A stretch of 64,000 bases of DNA from CAZABG01 sp964460985 (GTDB lineage: Bacteria > Chlamydiota > Chlamydiia > Chlamydiales > Parachlamydiaceae). Position 1 is the first letter of the stretch, and the number at the start of each line of letters is the position of its first letter. A program made the position numbers and the translations under genes. Positions 36,323 through 45,252 of this stretch are shown here, piece by piece. A model generated the notes under the pieces. That model was not told the DNA's origin. It ran no database searches and worked only from the letters and a program-made list of their open reading frames with translations. The stretch covers positions 1-64,000 of the forward strand of contig CAYWQX010000008.1 of assembly GCA_964460985.1 (NCBI GenBank), given 5' to 3'.

Positions 36323-37102
36323 ATGGATCTAGATATTCAGGGAAAAACCGCTTTGGTCACCGGTTCAACCGATGGGATCGGCTTTGCCATTGCTAAAGAG
36401 CTTGTCCACGAAGGGGTTACTGTTTACATCAACGGCAGAACTTCAGAAAAAGTAAAAGGGGCGATCGCTAAACTGGAAGGAAATCTTAAGGAAGCTCCTT
36501 TTGATTTGGGTACGAAAGAGGGCTGCAACGCCTGTATTCAAGCGATTCCTGAAGTAGATTTCTTGATCAATAATATGGGGATTTTTGAACTCAAGCCTTT
36601 TGAACATATCACCGATGAGGAGTGGTTTAAAATGTTTGAGACCAATGTGATGAGCGGCATCCGTTTATCTCGTCACTATTTCCCCAAAATGCTCGCGAAA
36701 AAAAGCGGGCGCATCCTTTTCATATCCAGCGAATCGGGCGTTAACATTCCAAAAGACATGATCCATTATGGAATGTCTAAAACCTCACAATTAGCTGTTG
36801 CAAGAGGATTGGCTGAGCTTACAGTGAGTACAGCCATTACTGTTAATTCTCTTCTTGTAGGTCCTACCTATTCAACCGGAGTCGAACGCTTTTTAGAGCA
36901 GATGGCAGAAAAAAGCGGCTCTTCTGTTTTTGAAGTGGAGAAAGAATTCTTCAACAAAGATCGTCCTGGATCACTCCTTCATCGTTTTATTAATCCGGAT
37001 GAAATCTCGGGCCTTGTGGCCTATCTTATGAGCGACCGCGCGATTGCTATTAATGGGGCAGCCCTTCGGATTGAAGGCGGCCTTTTACGCTCTATTCTTT
37101 AA
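36323..37102 (+). CDS. Short-chain dehydrogenase/reductase
   Basis: 259 residues, classical SDR fold. Cofactor motif ALVTGSTDGIGFAIAKE (TGxxxGIG, about 11-27), NNMGIF in place of NNAG (about 87), the catalytic Ser in ILFISSESG and the YGMSK pair (Tyr about 153, Lys about 157). Arg in INGRTSEK (near 38) suggests NADP. The C-terminus INGAALRIEGGLLRSIL is typical. The substrate is unknown. It stands alone after the inverted-repeat element and converges on the alpha/beta hydrolase gene with five bases between. Confidence 0.9.
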   Translation: MDLDIQGKTALVTGSTDGIGFAIAKELVHEGVTVYINGRTSEKVKGAIAKLEGNLKEAPFDLGTKEGCNACIQAIPEVDFLINNMGIFELKPFEHITDEEWFKMFETNVMSGIRLSRHYFPKMLAKKSGRILFISSESGVNIPKDMIHYGMSKTSQLAVARGLAELTVSTAITVNSLLVGPTYSTGVERFLEQMAEKSGSSVFEVEKEFFNKDRPGSLLHRFINPDEISGLVAYLMSDRAIAINGAALRIEGGLLRSIL

Positions 37103-37107
37103 GAATT

Positions 37108-37884
37108 TTATACAAAGTTTTTAATAATAGAGGCGATTCGGGTAGGTATTTCTAAAATCGCTGCATGGCCTGAGGGATAGGTGACAAGGAGGCTATGAGG
37201 AATATTTTTTTGCAGATATTCCGCTTCGGAAACAAGTGAGATAATGTCGAAGGCCCCGGCTCCGATAAGTGTTGGAGTCTTTATTTGGTCCAAAGCGGTA
37301 TTTTTAAAATGAAGAAGCGCGTGGTATTGCTGCATTTGACCTTCGATCGGCGGCTGATTTGTCAGGAGGAGTTTCTTGATTTTATTGACGGCGGCCGTTT
37401 TTTTTAAGAATTCATCGCCATAAAAAAGAGGAAGAGCCAGTTCAATAATAAGATCAAGAGGGGTACTTTTTAGGCGGGCATCCATCAAGGCCTTTATAAG
37501 AAGTAAGCTCGCTTCTCGACACTGAGAGGTGGTATTCAAAAGAACCATTTTTTGAATCAATTCAGGGTATTTAACAGCTAGTGTCTGTGCGATCATGCCT
37601 CCCATGGAATGGCCGGCTAGAGAGGTTTCTTTAAGTTGAAGTTTTCGGATGAGGTGGGCGATATCTTCTGCCATATGATCGATCGTTAAATCATGAATTT
37701 CATTGTTTGATTGACCGATCCCGCGATTATCTAGCGTGATCACTTGATACTTGTCCGCTAAAAGCTTAATGAGGGGAAACCAAAAAAGGTGATCGCTTGC
37801 CCAGCCTGCAAGGAGGATCAGGGGATTTCCCGAACCCGTGACTTCATAATAAATTTTTCCTCTCGGAACGCTTAAGACAGGCAT
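37108..37884 (-). CDS. Alpha/beta hydrolase
   Basis: About 258 residues from MPVLSVPRGKIYYEVTGSG; the frame is open further to a TTG at 37914 with an ATG at 37899, but the family-like start is at 37884. Oxyanion region PLILLAGWASDHLFW, nucleophile elbow AGHSMGGMIAQ (Ser about 96), acid in GAGAFDIIS (Asp about 217) and the catalytic His in YPSGHAAILE (near 244). Resembles 3-oxoadipate enol-lactonase/BioH-type hydrolases; no specific substrate can be given. Divergent from hemG with 57 bases between. Confidence 0.88.
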   Translation of the reverse strand: MPVLSVPRGKIYYEVTGSGNPLILLAGWASDHLFWFPLIKLLADKYQVITLDNRGIGQSNNEIHDLTIDHMAEDIAHLIRKLQLKETSLAGHSMGGMIAQTLAVKYPELIQKMVLLNTTSQCREASLLLIKALMDARLKSTPLDLIIELALPLFYGDEFLKKTAAVNKIKKLLLTNQPPIEGQMQQYHALLHFKNTALDQIKTPTLIGAGAFDIISLVSEAEYLQKNIPHSLLVTYPSGHAAILEIPTRIASIIKNFV

Positions 37885-37941
37885 TTCTCTTTTATACATA
37901 AGAAAAGATATCAATCCAAAGTTTTGCTAGAGTAAGAAAGC

Positions 37942-39096
37942 ATGACAGAGAAGAGAATCACGATCAAAGGGGCAGGCCTCCAGGGACTTACCGCAGCTTA
38001 TTATTTACGAGAGTATAAACCTCTTGTTTACGAAGCTAAACAGCAAATAGGCGGCTGGATTCAGAGCTGCACCGTGGATAATTTTTTATTTGAATTGGGT
38101 CCAAGAGGCTTTAGACCCAAAGGAGATGGGCTTTTTACTCTAAAGCTCATCCAAGAGCTCGGTCTTGAGAAAGAACTTATCGCTCCCCCTAAGGCGGCAG
38201 CAATACGCTATATTTATACTAAAGGCTCTCTTCACCCGTTGCCTTATTCTTTTAAAAGTTTATTTTCATTTATGGGAAGGTCTCTTTTAAAAGGAATTTT
38301 TCGGGACTTGCTAATGCCTCGTAAAAATGATTTGCATACGATTAATGACTATTTCTCTTATCGATTTGGCAAAACTTTTACAAAGAGAGTAGTAGATCCT
38401 GGAGTGAGAGGCATTTTTGGGGGCAATATTAAAGAGCTTTCTTTTAAGCAGTGCTTTCCTGAAATATATCAAGAAGCGTCAAATCACCGCTCATTAACAC
38501 TCGCTCTTCTCACGAAAAAAGCCGGAGAAAAAGATCCGATATGGTCTAAATACCCTATTCTGTCTTTTAAAAAGGGGATGTCCACCCTGATCCATGCCCT
38601 AGCAGAATATGCCGAAATCAAGACAGCGTCAAGGATCGAAGAGGCCGATATAGATAGCGTACAAAAACATCCTTCAGCCTCGATGGCAGTTGTAAATATA
38701 GGGTATAGAAAAAAGGTTCTCCCCGTTTCAGGATTTGGTTATTTGGTGCCTTCATCGGAAAATGAGCCTATCATGGGATGCGTTTTTGATTCCGAGATCT
38801 TCCCGCAGCAAAACAATCATCCGGAAGAAACCCGTCTTACAGTCATGTTAGGAGGTGTTGAGCAGCCGGAAATGCTTGATCATCCCGATTTAATTGGCCT
38901 TGTCCAAAAAACTCTTTATCGCCATATGGGAATTAAAAAAGATCCCGATGCGGCATCTATAACCCTTTGTAGGGATGCGATTCCACAATATCGTGTGGGC
39001 GATACAATGCAGGGGGTAGGGGTTAATAGCGCTTGCCGCAAAGGCTATGAGAAGGGGATATCCTATGCTCACGCAACCCATCGAGTTAATTCTTAG
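37942..39096 (+). CDS. hemG: Protoporphyrinogen oxidase (HemG/HemY type), shortened
   Basis: FAD enzyme that oxidises protoporphyrinogen(ogen) IX late in haem synthesis. N-terminal dinucleotide fold ITIKGAGLQGLTAAYYLRE and ELGPRGFRPKG; middle DPGVRGIFGGNIKELSFKQ; then LTVMLGGVEQPE and IPQYRVGD. Two segments normally present are missing: after TASRIEEADID about 45 residues including the conserved A-D-x-V-I-x-A-x-P region, and after IPQYRVGD about 25 residues leading to the GxSY/F before GVGVNSACRKG. 384 residues against 420-470. No frameshift is present. The product may be inactive or adapted. In C. trachomatis hemG also lies near hctA-mfd. The 3' end overlaps the F-box gene by 32 bases. Confidence 0.8.
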   Translation: MTEKRITIKGAGLQGLTAAYYLREYKPLVYEAKQQIGGWIQSCTVDNFLFELGPRGFRPKGDGLFTLKLIQELGLEKELIAPPKAAAIRYIYTKGSLHPLPYSFKSLFSFMGRSLLKGIFRDLLMPRKNDLHTINDYFSYRFGKTFTKRVVDPGVRGIFGGNIKELSFKQCFPEIYQEASNHRSLTLALLTKKAGEKDPIWSKYPILSFKKGMSTLIHALAEYAEIKTASRIEEADIDSVQKHPSASMAVVNIGYRKKVLPVSGFGYLVPSSENEPIMGCVFDSEIFPQQNNHPEETRLTVMLGGVEQPEMLDHPDLIGLVQKTLYRHMGIKKDPDAASITLCRDAIPQYRVGDTMQGVGVNSACRKGYEKGISYAHATHRVNS

Positions 39097-40390
39097 CCAA
39101 TTCGCCTATTTAGAACCGCTAGATTTATATCGCTGCGAGCGAGTTTGCAGGGTATTTCGAGTATTGGCTCGAGATCTGTGTTTGTGGAAACGGATCTCTT
39201 CTAGAGATTTCAATAATCCTCAAGGAGATTACGAGTTTTACAAGCAGCGTGTCCTCTACGAGCTTAAGTTGAGGGGGGTTTATAAAACAGAAATAAACCC
39301 CCAAAGAGGTCTCACTGTTTCGGTGGGAAGGGAGGTGAAGCAGCAGATCCAATGGATAAGGGGCTTTAAAGTAGTTTTAACGGTTTCAGGGATCAAAATA
39401 TTCCAGGGAATCCAAGAGGTTTTATACCTCTTATTCCCGTGTGGAAAAGTTGAAGATATCGGCTACGGATATATTCACCTTTTTAACAATGTTCAGTCGG
39501 TTGTCATTGATCTTGCCAACTGCATGTCGTTTCGCTGCAGGGAGAAAGGAAGAATAGCTATTACCGATGAGTATATTATTTGCTACAAAGATTCAGCTCA
39601 TGTGTACGATCGAAAAAGTTTTCTCTATTGTAAGACCTATCCGCTCTTATCTTATGTCGTCAAAGACTTTGAATTTATCGGAAGAACAGCCGGTTTTTAT
39701 CTCGTCATCAATAAAGAGATTTGGACTTACACCGGAAATCAAAATTATATTCCCTGCGGAAGGATGGACGCTAAAACTCTCATTGTAAGAGACGAAGAAA
39801 AACATCTTTATACCTTTAGTTTGCAGACATTTGAATACGCCTCCCTTGACCAATGGGGAGTTTTTTTGTGTGATTCAGACAAATTTTTACTATTTTCAAA
39901 AGGAATCCATTTAAACCTTGTCGACAAACAAACACAAAATTTGATCTCATCTACGATTGTAGGAAGTCCTCTCAAAGTCGTTTCTATCAAAAACGAGCAG
40001 TTTCTTCTTCAGCAAAAAGAGGAGTATTGTGTCTTGGATGGGGTATCTGGAAAATTATGGCATATTAAAAAAAAGGAGGGGGCGAGATACATGGGCTCTG
40101 AGAGCCACCTCTTTTTTTTTGGATTGCCGGATCGGGCTGCCTCTAAAATCGTGATTTACCCTTGGAGCTTCAGAACAAAAGATTTTATAACTCCGATCGT
40201 TATACATCAAAAAGAGGTGAAAGAAGCTTCATCGATATTCTTAGGGTATGAAGTGGACGTATCGGTTCGAAATTCATTGACTATTTGCTATTCCGTAGGT
40301 CGATTTTACTTCGATTTTTACAATCGGGACTCATCTCCCGGAAGAGTGGTTCATCGGCAATGGAGTTATATTACTCCAAATGCTAGATAG
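39065..40390 (+). CDS. F-box protein with probable beta-propeller body
   Basis: The ATG at 39065 has AAGGGG at the right distance, so I prefer it to the ATG at 39047; 441 residues. The N-terminal 45 residues are a clear F-box: PIELILSQFAYLEPLDLYRC then ERVCRVFRVLARDLCLWKRI, matching L-P-x-E-L-[LI]-x-x-[IV]-x-x-x-L-x-x-x-D-L...V-C-x-x-[WF]...LW. The remainder is beta-rich with irregular 40-residue spacing, suggesting a propeller target-binding domain. Probably translocated to interact with host Skp1/SCF; that is inference from eukaryotic F-box function. No signal peptide is seen, as expected for a type III substrate. Overlaps hemG by 32 bases. Confidence 0.75.
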   Translation: MLTQPIELILSQFAYLEPLDLYRCERVCRVFRVLARDLCLWKRISSRDFNNPQGDYEFYKQRVLYELKLRGVYKTEINPQRGLTVSVGREVKQQIQWIRGFKVVLTVSGIKIFQGIQEVLYLLFPCGKVEDIGYGYIHLFNNVQSVVIDLANCMSFRCREKGRIAITDEYIICYKDSAHVYDRKSFLYCKTYPLLSYVVKDFEFIGRTAGFYLVINKEIWTYTGNQNYIPCGRMDAKTLIVRDEEKHLYTFSLQTFEYASLDQWGVFLCDSDKFLLFSKGIHLNLVDKQTQNLISSTIVGSPLKVVSIKNEQFLLQQKEEYCVLDGVSGKLWHIKKKEGARYMGSESHLFFFGLPDRAASKIVIYPWSFRTKDFITPIVIHQKEVKEASSIFLGYEVDVSVRNSLTICYSVGRFYFDFYNRDSSPGRVVHRQWSYITPNAR

Positions 40391-40464
40391 TAAAAGACAT
40401 GCGCCTTATTTGAACTTTTAACCCTCGAAGGGGTAAACTAAGGAATAGAACCCAAGGATCAGCG

Positions 40465-43035
40465 ATGTTCGACAAATTTACGAACCGTGCCAAGCAAGTG
40501 ATCAAACTGGCCAAGAAAGAGGCTCAGCGTTTAAATCACAATTATTTAGGAACAGAACACGTCCTTCTCGGTTTGCTCAAACTGGGCCAAGGAGTTGCGG
40601 TGAATGTCCTGCGCAACCTGAATATCGATTTTGAAACCGTTAGAAACGAAGTCGAGAAGTTGGTAGGTTACGGCCCCGAAATACAGGTCTACGGCGATCC
40701 AGCTCTTACAGGAAAGGTGAAAAAAGTTTTTGAATATGCGAATGAAGAGGCTGCTAATCTCAACCATAATTATGTGGGTACAGAGCACCTTCTTTTGGGC
40801 CTTCTTCGCCAAACCGATGGGGTCGCAGCACAAGTTCTTGAGAATCTTAATGTTAACTTAAAAGAGGTGAGGAAGGAGGTTTTGAAAGAACTTGAAACGT
40901 TCAATCTTCAGCTTCCTCCGATCGGCTCCTCCTCCAGTCAAACACCCCCTCCCTCCTCGAGCCAAAACAAAGGTCCTCAAGGCTATGAAAAGGCGGGATC
41001 CGGCACAGGTTCGACACTTTCGAACGATAAAATGCCTGCTTTGAAAGCGTATGGACATGATCTTACCGATATGTGCCGAGAAGGTAGAATGGACCCAGTC
41101 GTAGGGAGAAAAGAAGAGGTTGAAAGACTTATTTTAATCCTTTGCCGAAGACGAAAGAATAACCCTGTGTTAGTCGGCGAAGCGGGAGTCGGTAAAACAG
41201 CGATCGTAGAGGGTCTTGCCCAAGCTATTGTAAAAGGGGAAGTGCCTGACAACTTACGTAAAAAAAGACTGATCACCCTGGATCTTCCGCTCATGATTGC
41301 GGGCACTAAATACCGCGGCCAGTTCGAAGAGCGTATCAAAGCGGTCATGGATGAGATCAAGAAAAACGGAAACGTCCTTCTATTTATTGACGAGCTGCAT
41401 ACGATAGTGGGTGCAGGAGCCGCAGAAGGGGCTATTGACGCCTCCAATATTTTAAAGCCTGCCTTATCGCGCGGGGAAATTCAGTGTATTGGAGCTACCA
41501 CAATTGATGAGTACCGTAAACATATTGAAAAAGATGCCGCTTTAGAAAGACGATTCCAAAAAATTATGGTCCAACCTCCCTCTGTGGAAGAGACCGTTGA
41601 AATCCTAAGTGGCTTAAAAGCGAAGTATGAAGAGCACCATAAGTGCGTTTATACCGATACCGCCATCAGAGCGGCCGCCGTCCTTTCAGACCGTTATATT
41701 ACCGGAAGGTTTTTACCCGATAAGGCGATTGATCTGATTGACGAAGCGGGCGCTAAATCGAGAATTTCAATGATGAACCAACCTCAAGACCTCACCAAAT
41801 TCGAGGCCGAAGTGGAAGCGGTTCGCCTTGGAAAAGAAGAGGCGATCGGTAAGCAAGAGTACGAAAAAGCGGCTAAGCTTCGCGATAAAGAAAAAACTCT
41901 TCGAGAACAGCTCCAAAAACTCAGAACCGAGTGGGAGAGCAATAAAGAAGAGCACGAAGTGATCGTTGAAGATGAGGATGTCGCCCAAGTTGTTGCAAAA
42001 CAAACCGGCGTTCCGATCACTCGTTTAACGGAAGGTGAAACACAAAAAGTTCTCAAAATGGAAGAGAACTTAAAAGAGAGCATCATCGGTCAAGAAGATG
42101 CTATCAAGACTATTTCGAGAGCCATCAGACGCTCCCGTGCCAATATTAAGGATCCGAACCGCCCGATCGGTGCGTTTTTATTCCTTGGCCCTACCGGCGT
42201 CGGTAAAACGCTTTTGGCAAGGCTTCTTGCCGCTCATCTGTTTGGGGGCGAGGATGCTTTAATTCAAGTGGATATGTCTGAGTATATGGAGAAATTCGCC
42301 GTCAGCCGTATGACAGGCTCTCCTCCAGGCTATGTCGGACATGAAGAGGGAGGTCAGCTGACCGAGCAAGTGCGTCAAAGACCTTATTCCGTGGTTCTTT
42401 TCGATGAAATTGAAAAAGCCCACCCGGACGTGATGGATATTCTCCTTCAAATCTTGGAAGAGGGGCGTTTAACCGATTCGTTCGGACGTAAGATTGACTT
42501 CCGTAATACGATTGTGATCATGACTTCGAACCTTGGGGCGGACCTCATCAAGAAAAGCACCGAAATGGGCTTTGCTGCAGCCCAAGAAGGAGCGCTTGAT
42601 TATGACCGGATCAAGGAAAAGATTTTAAGCGCTGTGAAGAAGCACTTTAAGCCCGAGTTCTTAAACCGTTTGAACGATGTGGTTATTTTCCATCCGCTCA
42701 ACCGTGACGAGCTATTAAAAGTGATCGAGCTTGAACTTAAGAAACTCACTAAACGTCTCCAAGGACGCGATGTGGAAATAGAGCTTGACGAAGCGGCTAA
42801 AAACTTCCTCGTTGATAAAGGCTTCCAGCCTGAAATGGGAGCCCGTCCTCTTCGAAGAACGATCGAACAGTACCTAGAAGATCCTCTGGCCGAGATCTTG
42901 CTCATGCACCCTGACGAAGGGCGTAAAAGCACGGTCACGGTAGAGAATGATCAGCTTAAGTTTATCGATAAAGAGGTTCATCCGATTATTAAGCCTCCGT
43001 CACAGAAAAAAGTTCCTGCCTCTTCTACAGGCTAA
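40465..43035 (+). CDS. clpC: Clp protease ATPase subunit ClpC
   Basis: Hsp100 unfoldase feeding ClpP. Domain order: two Clp-N repeats (1-145), first AAA+ with GEAGVGKTA (about 238) and LLFIDELHT, a middle coiled-coil with UVR-like KQEYEKAAKLRDKEK (about 475-489), second AAA+ with GPTGVGKT (about 575) and VVLFDEIEKAHP, and the C-terminal D2 small domain. A tripeptide [VIL]GF loop for ClpP (MGF in STEMGFAA) is visible. 856 residues. A Gly/Ser/Pro/Gln linker follows the N-domain. Followed by a GC-rich hairpin at 43043. Confidence 0.97.
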   Translation: MFDKFTNRAKQVIKLAKKEAQRLNHNYLGTEHVLLGLLKLGQGVAVNVLRNLNIDFETVRNEVEKLVGYGPEIQVYGDPALTGKVKKVFEYANEEAANLNHNYVGTEHLLLGLLRQTDGVAAQVLENLNVNLKEVRKEVLKELETFNLQLPPIGSSSSQTPPPSSSQNKGPQGYEKAGSGTGSTLSNDKMPALKAYGHDLTDMCREGRMDPVVGRKEEVERLILILCRRRKNNPVLVGEAGVGKTAIVEGLAQAIVKGEVPDNLRKKRLITLDLPLMIAGTKYRGQFEERIKAVMDEIKKNGNVLLFIDELHTIVGAGAAEGAIDASNILKPALSRGEIQCIGATTIDEYRKHIEKDAALERRFQKIMVQPPSVEETVEILSGLKAKYEEHHKCVYTDTAIRAAAVLSDRYITGRFLPDKAIDLIDEAGAKSRISMMNQPQDLTKFEAEVEAVRLGKEEAIGKQEYEKAAKLRDKEKTLREQLQKLRTEWESNKEEHEVIVEDEDVAQVVAKQTGVPITRLTEGETQKVLKMEENLKESIIGQEDAIKTISRAIRRSRANIKDPNRPIGAFLFLGPTGVGKTLLARLLAAHLFGGEDALIQVDMSEYMEKFAVSRMTGSPPGYVGHEEGGQLTEQVRQRPYSVVLFDEIEKAHPDVMDILLQILEEGRLTDSFGRKIDFRNTIVIMTSNLGADLIKKSTEMGFAAAQEGALDYDRIKEKILSAVKKHFKPEFLNRLNDVVIFHPLNRDELLKVIELELKKLTKRLQGRDVEIELDEAAKNFLVDKGFQPEMGARPLRRTIEQYLEDPLAEILLMHPDEGRKSTVTVENDQLKFIDKEVHPIIKPPSQKKVPASSTG

Positions 43036-43042
43036 TTGATTT

Positions 43043-43066
43043 TGCCCGGGGTTAAAAGCCCGGGCA
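43043..43066 (+). terminator. Hairpin terminator after clpC
   Basis: Perfect eight-base stem TGCCCGGG (43043-43050) with CCCGGGCA (43059-43066) around GTTAAAAG, seven bases after the clpC stop. The tail is CCTTAATTGG with few T residues directly after, so it may be a weak intrinsic terminator. Confidence 0.6.
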
Positions 43067-43153
43067 CCTTAATTGGTTAATTTTTGATAAAGTGTCTTAG
43101 CTTCCGCGAACATTTCTGCCTTAGCAGGTATAATAAATTTATATGGGGGTTTT

Positions 43154-44113
43154 ATGGGAATAGATAAAATTGGTATCCATACTTCTCAGCCTGGGCAGAA
43201 TGTTGAGGTTTCCAAGGAAAAGGTGGGTAAATCGAATTTTGGTTCAGTGAAAGTTATTAATAAAGCCTTTAACCCATCGACGATCATTGCAAGAGTTGTG
43301 GATACTGCGGCTAAAATCTTTTCTCTTTTCAAAAGTGATGCTTCTTTAACCACTTCTCCGGTAAAAAATGATCCTATGCGAGAGGCCTTTAAAGCCGGAG
43401 GCCCTAATGCCTCTCCTGTCAACTCTCCCTTTTTGCCCCCCATGCCAGAAGGATCAACGCTTCTTATGCAAGTAATCAAATGGGGCGATCCTGAACTGGC
43501 AGCTCAAATGATTAAGTCAGGCGCTAATTTAAGAGCTGTTGATAAAGAGGGCAATTCTGTGATGTACCATGCCCTCTATTCGGGAAAAGAAGAGATTGTA
43601 CGAGCTATGCTAGGGCAGGGTTTTGGAGCTAACAGTCCGATTGACGACCAGGGCACAACCCCCCTTCATTATCTCGCTCAAAGATCTAGTTCAAAAACTG
43701 AACTCATCAAGCTTTTCATTGATGCGGGAGCCGATATCGAAAGAAAAAATAGCAAAGGCGAAACACCTCTCATGAAGGCTTGCAATCAATTTGTGCACTA
43801 TAATACAGGGGCTGCGGAAGTTTTAATTAAAGCGGGTGCAAAAGTGGACGTGAAAAACAGTCAGGGGATGACCCCTTTACAGAATATCCTCGCAAGGAAC
43901 ATGCAAAATGACGAAATTGCCATTAAGTATCAAGCGCAAATTGCAGATCTTCTTCTTTCAAACGGAGCTTCAAAGAATGTAGTTGTTCCTGATTCATCGA
44001 ATCCTGACACTCTTGCAGGGCGGTTTAAAGGAGCCACCGTTAAGGAATTGATGGAAAATGCCCGGCAAGATAGTACCTTTATGGATCCTATTGCTGCCAA
44101 ACACGGTCTATAA
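43154..44113 (+). CDS. Ankyrin-repeat protein
   Basis: 319 residues. A Ser/Pro-rich N-terminus (1-98) without a signal peptide, then about four to five ankyrin repeats (100-275): GSTLLMQVIKWGDPELAAQM, GNSVMYHALYSGKEEIVRAM, GTTPLHYLAQRS, GETPLMKACNQF, GMTPLQNILARN, with the typical G-A-x-[ILV] turn between (SGANLRAVD, AGADIERKN, AGAKVDVKN). Ankyrin proteins bind proteins and are common candidate effectors in amoeba symbionts. It is inserted between clpC and ptsN. A TATAAT at 43129 and a GGGGG ribosome site precede it. The end overlaps the convergent ptsN-like gene by six bases. Confidence 0.88.
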   Translation: MGIDKIGIHTSQPGQNVEVSKEKVGKSNFGSVKVINKAFNPSTIIARVVDTAAKIFSLFKSDASLTTSPVKNDPMREAFKAGGPNASPVNSPFLPPMPEGSTLLMQVIKWGDPELAAQMIKSGANLRAVDKEGNSVMYHALYSGKEEIVRAMLGQGFGANSPIDDQGTTPLHYLAQRSSSKTELIKLFIDAGADIERKNSKGETPLMKACNQFVHYNTGAAEVLIKAGAKVDVKNSQGMTPLQNILARNMQNDEIAIKYQAQIADLLLSNGASKNVVVPDSSNPDTLAGRFKGATVKELMENARQDSTFMDPIAAKHGL

Positions 44114-44779
44114 TTCCGATTCCCAGCTTTTAATAAACTCTAAGAGTTTTTCCTTGCTCGGCTTTTTCCTGAGCAAATCAAGCGCCTTGTGATCGGAAGA
44201 GAGATGTGCGATTTTAGCAAGAAGATGCAAGTGTTTAGCGTCATCTGATGCGAGTAGGAAGAAAAGAGCATAAACGGGCTCTTTATCAAGAGATCCATAT
44301 TCAATCGGTTTTTTAGGAAAGACGATGATGATTCTATCAGGATGTCCTTTTAAGACAAGGTCCCGGGTATGCGGAACGGCGATCCCATGCCCAAGGCTTG
44401 TGGCTTGAAGCTTTTCCCGTTCAAGGAGAAGATCGGATAAAACATCCCCGTCCAACTCGTAGCGGCTAGCAATTTCATGAGCCGCTTCATTGATTAGTTT
44501 TAGCTTATCTTTAGCGCTAAGCTCGGTCAGCACCGAACCGTTATGGAGCGCACGGGTGAGGCTGTATTGCTTTTGTCCAAGCGTTTTGATGGCAGGCTCG
44601 CTAAACGCCTTTTCGCTTGTCGATTTATTTTTTATTACCCAGTCTTGCACTTCATCCCGACTGAAGTGAATTTGATTATTGATCTTATACGAAGGAATCT
44701 TATCCTCTGATACCCAGCGGCGTATGGTTGTCTCGGAGACTTGTAGGAGCTCCGCTACCTCTTTCAATTTGAGATCCAT
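44108..44779 (-). CDS. ptsN: HTH-PTS EIIA-Ntr fusion protein (PtsN2)
   Basis: Two domains: an N-terminal MerR/excisionase-type helix-turn-helix (KEVAELLQVSETTIRRWVSE, about 5-24, with a beta wing KIPSYKINNQIHFSRDEVQ) and a C-terminal nitrogen-type EIIA (about 75-223) with the phosphorylatable His in HGIAVPHTRDLV (second His, about 133). EIIA-Ntr usually relays phosphate in regulation rather than sugar uptake. The fused DNA-binding domain implies direct gene control. The same order ptsN, ptsN, dut, accD occurs in C. trachomatis. Twelve bases separate it from ptsN1. Confidence 0.92.
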   Translation of the reverse strand: MDLKLKEVAELLQVSETTIRRWVSEDKIPSYKINNQIHFSRDEVQDWVIKNKSTSEKAFSEPAIKTLGQKQYSLTRALHNGSVLTELSAKDKLKLINEAAHEIASRYELDGDVLSDLLLEREKLQATSLGHGIAVPHTRDLVLKGHPDRIIIVFPKKPIEYGSLDKEPVYALFFLLASDDAKHLHLLAKIAHLSSDHKALDLLRKKPSKEKLLEFIKSWESEL

Positions 44780-44791
44780 GTGCTAATACCC

Positions 44792-45241
44792 TTAGCTAGA
44801 ACTTAAAAAGTTTACTATATCCTTTGGGGAATTCAACGTTAATAATTTTTTTCGAAAATCTTCTTCTTTTACAAGCGAGGTAAGAGTCGAGAGGATCTGT
44901 AAATATTCATTTTGCTTATCGTCTGGACCGCCGATCAAGAAAATGATTCTTACAGGATGCTGATCGATGGCATGCCAGTCGATGCCTTTAGGAAGTATTC
45001 CAAGTAGAATAAAAAAATCATCATACCCTTTCAGCTTGGCATGGGGAATGGCAACGCCGAAACCCACTCCGGTAGAAACTATTTTCTCCCGATCTTCCAC
45101 TTTTGTCAGAAAAAGAGCTTGGTCGGTCACCTTTTTCAAATCAAAGGCTCCCTGAACCATTTTTTCAAGCGCCTCTTTTTGCGAAGAGGCATTAAAAAAT
45201 AAAACTGACTGCTCGTCTAAATAATCGCCAATGTTAAGCAT
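44792..45241 (-). CDS. ptsN: PTS EIIA-Ntr-like regulatory protein (PtsN1)
   Basis: 149-residue stand-alone EIIA-Ntr domain: VGFGVAIPHAKLKGYDD carries the conserved phosphorylation His (near 67), preceded by REKIVSTG. It pairs with the HTH-fused copy downstream, and both probably respond to PTS phosphate flow. It lies between dut and ptsN2 in the same leftward operon. No sugar-PTS EIIB/EIIC is in the window, in line with a regulatory role. Confidence 0.92.
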   Translation of the reverse strand: MLNIGDYLDEQSVLFFNASSQKEALEKMVQGAFDLKKVTDQALFLTKVEDREKIVSTGVGFGVAIPHAKLKGYDDFFILLGILPKGIDWHAIDQHPVRIIFLIGGPDDKQNEYLQILSTLTSLVKEEDFRKKLLTLNSPKDIVNFLSSS

Positions 45242-45252
45242 GAAAGAGCCTT

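Noticed and set aside
40983..41447. 154-residue frame antisense to clpC
   Set aside because: Shadow of the conserved AAA+ region; low-complexity Ser/Leu/Arg composition and no start signals.
44629..44779. Excisionase of a mobile element
   Set aside because: The MerR/excisionase-type helix-turn-helix is the N-terminal domain of the conserved HTH-EIIA protein; no integrase is nearby.
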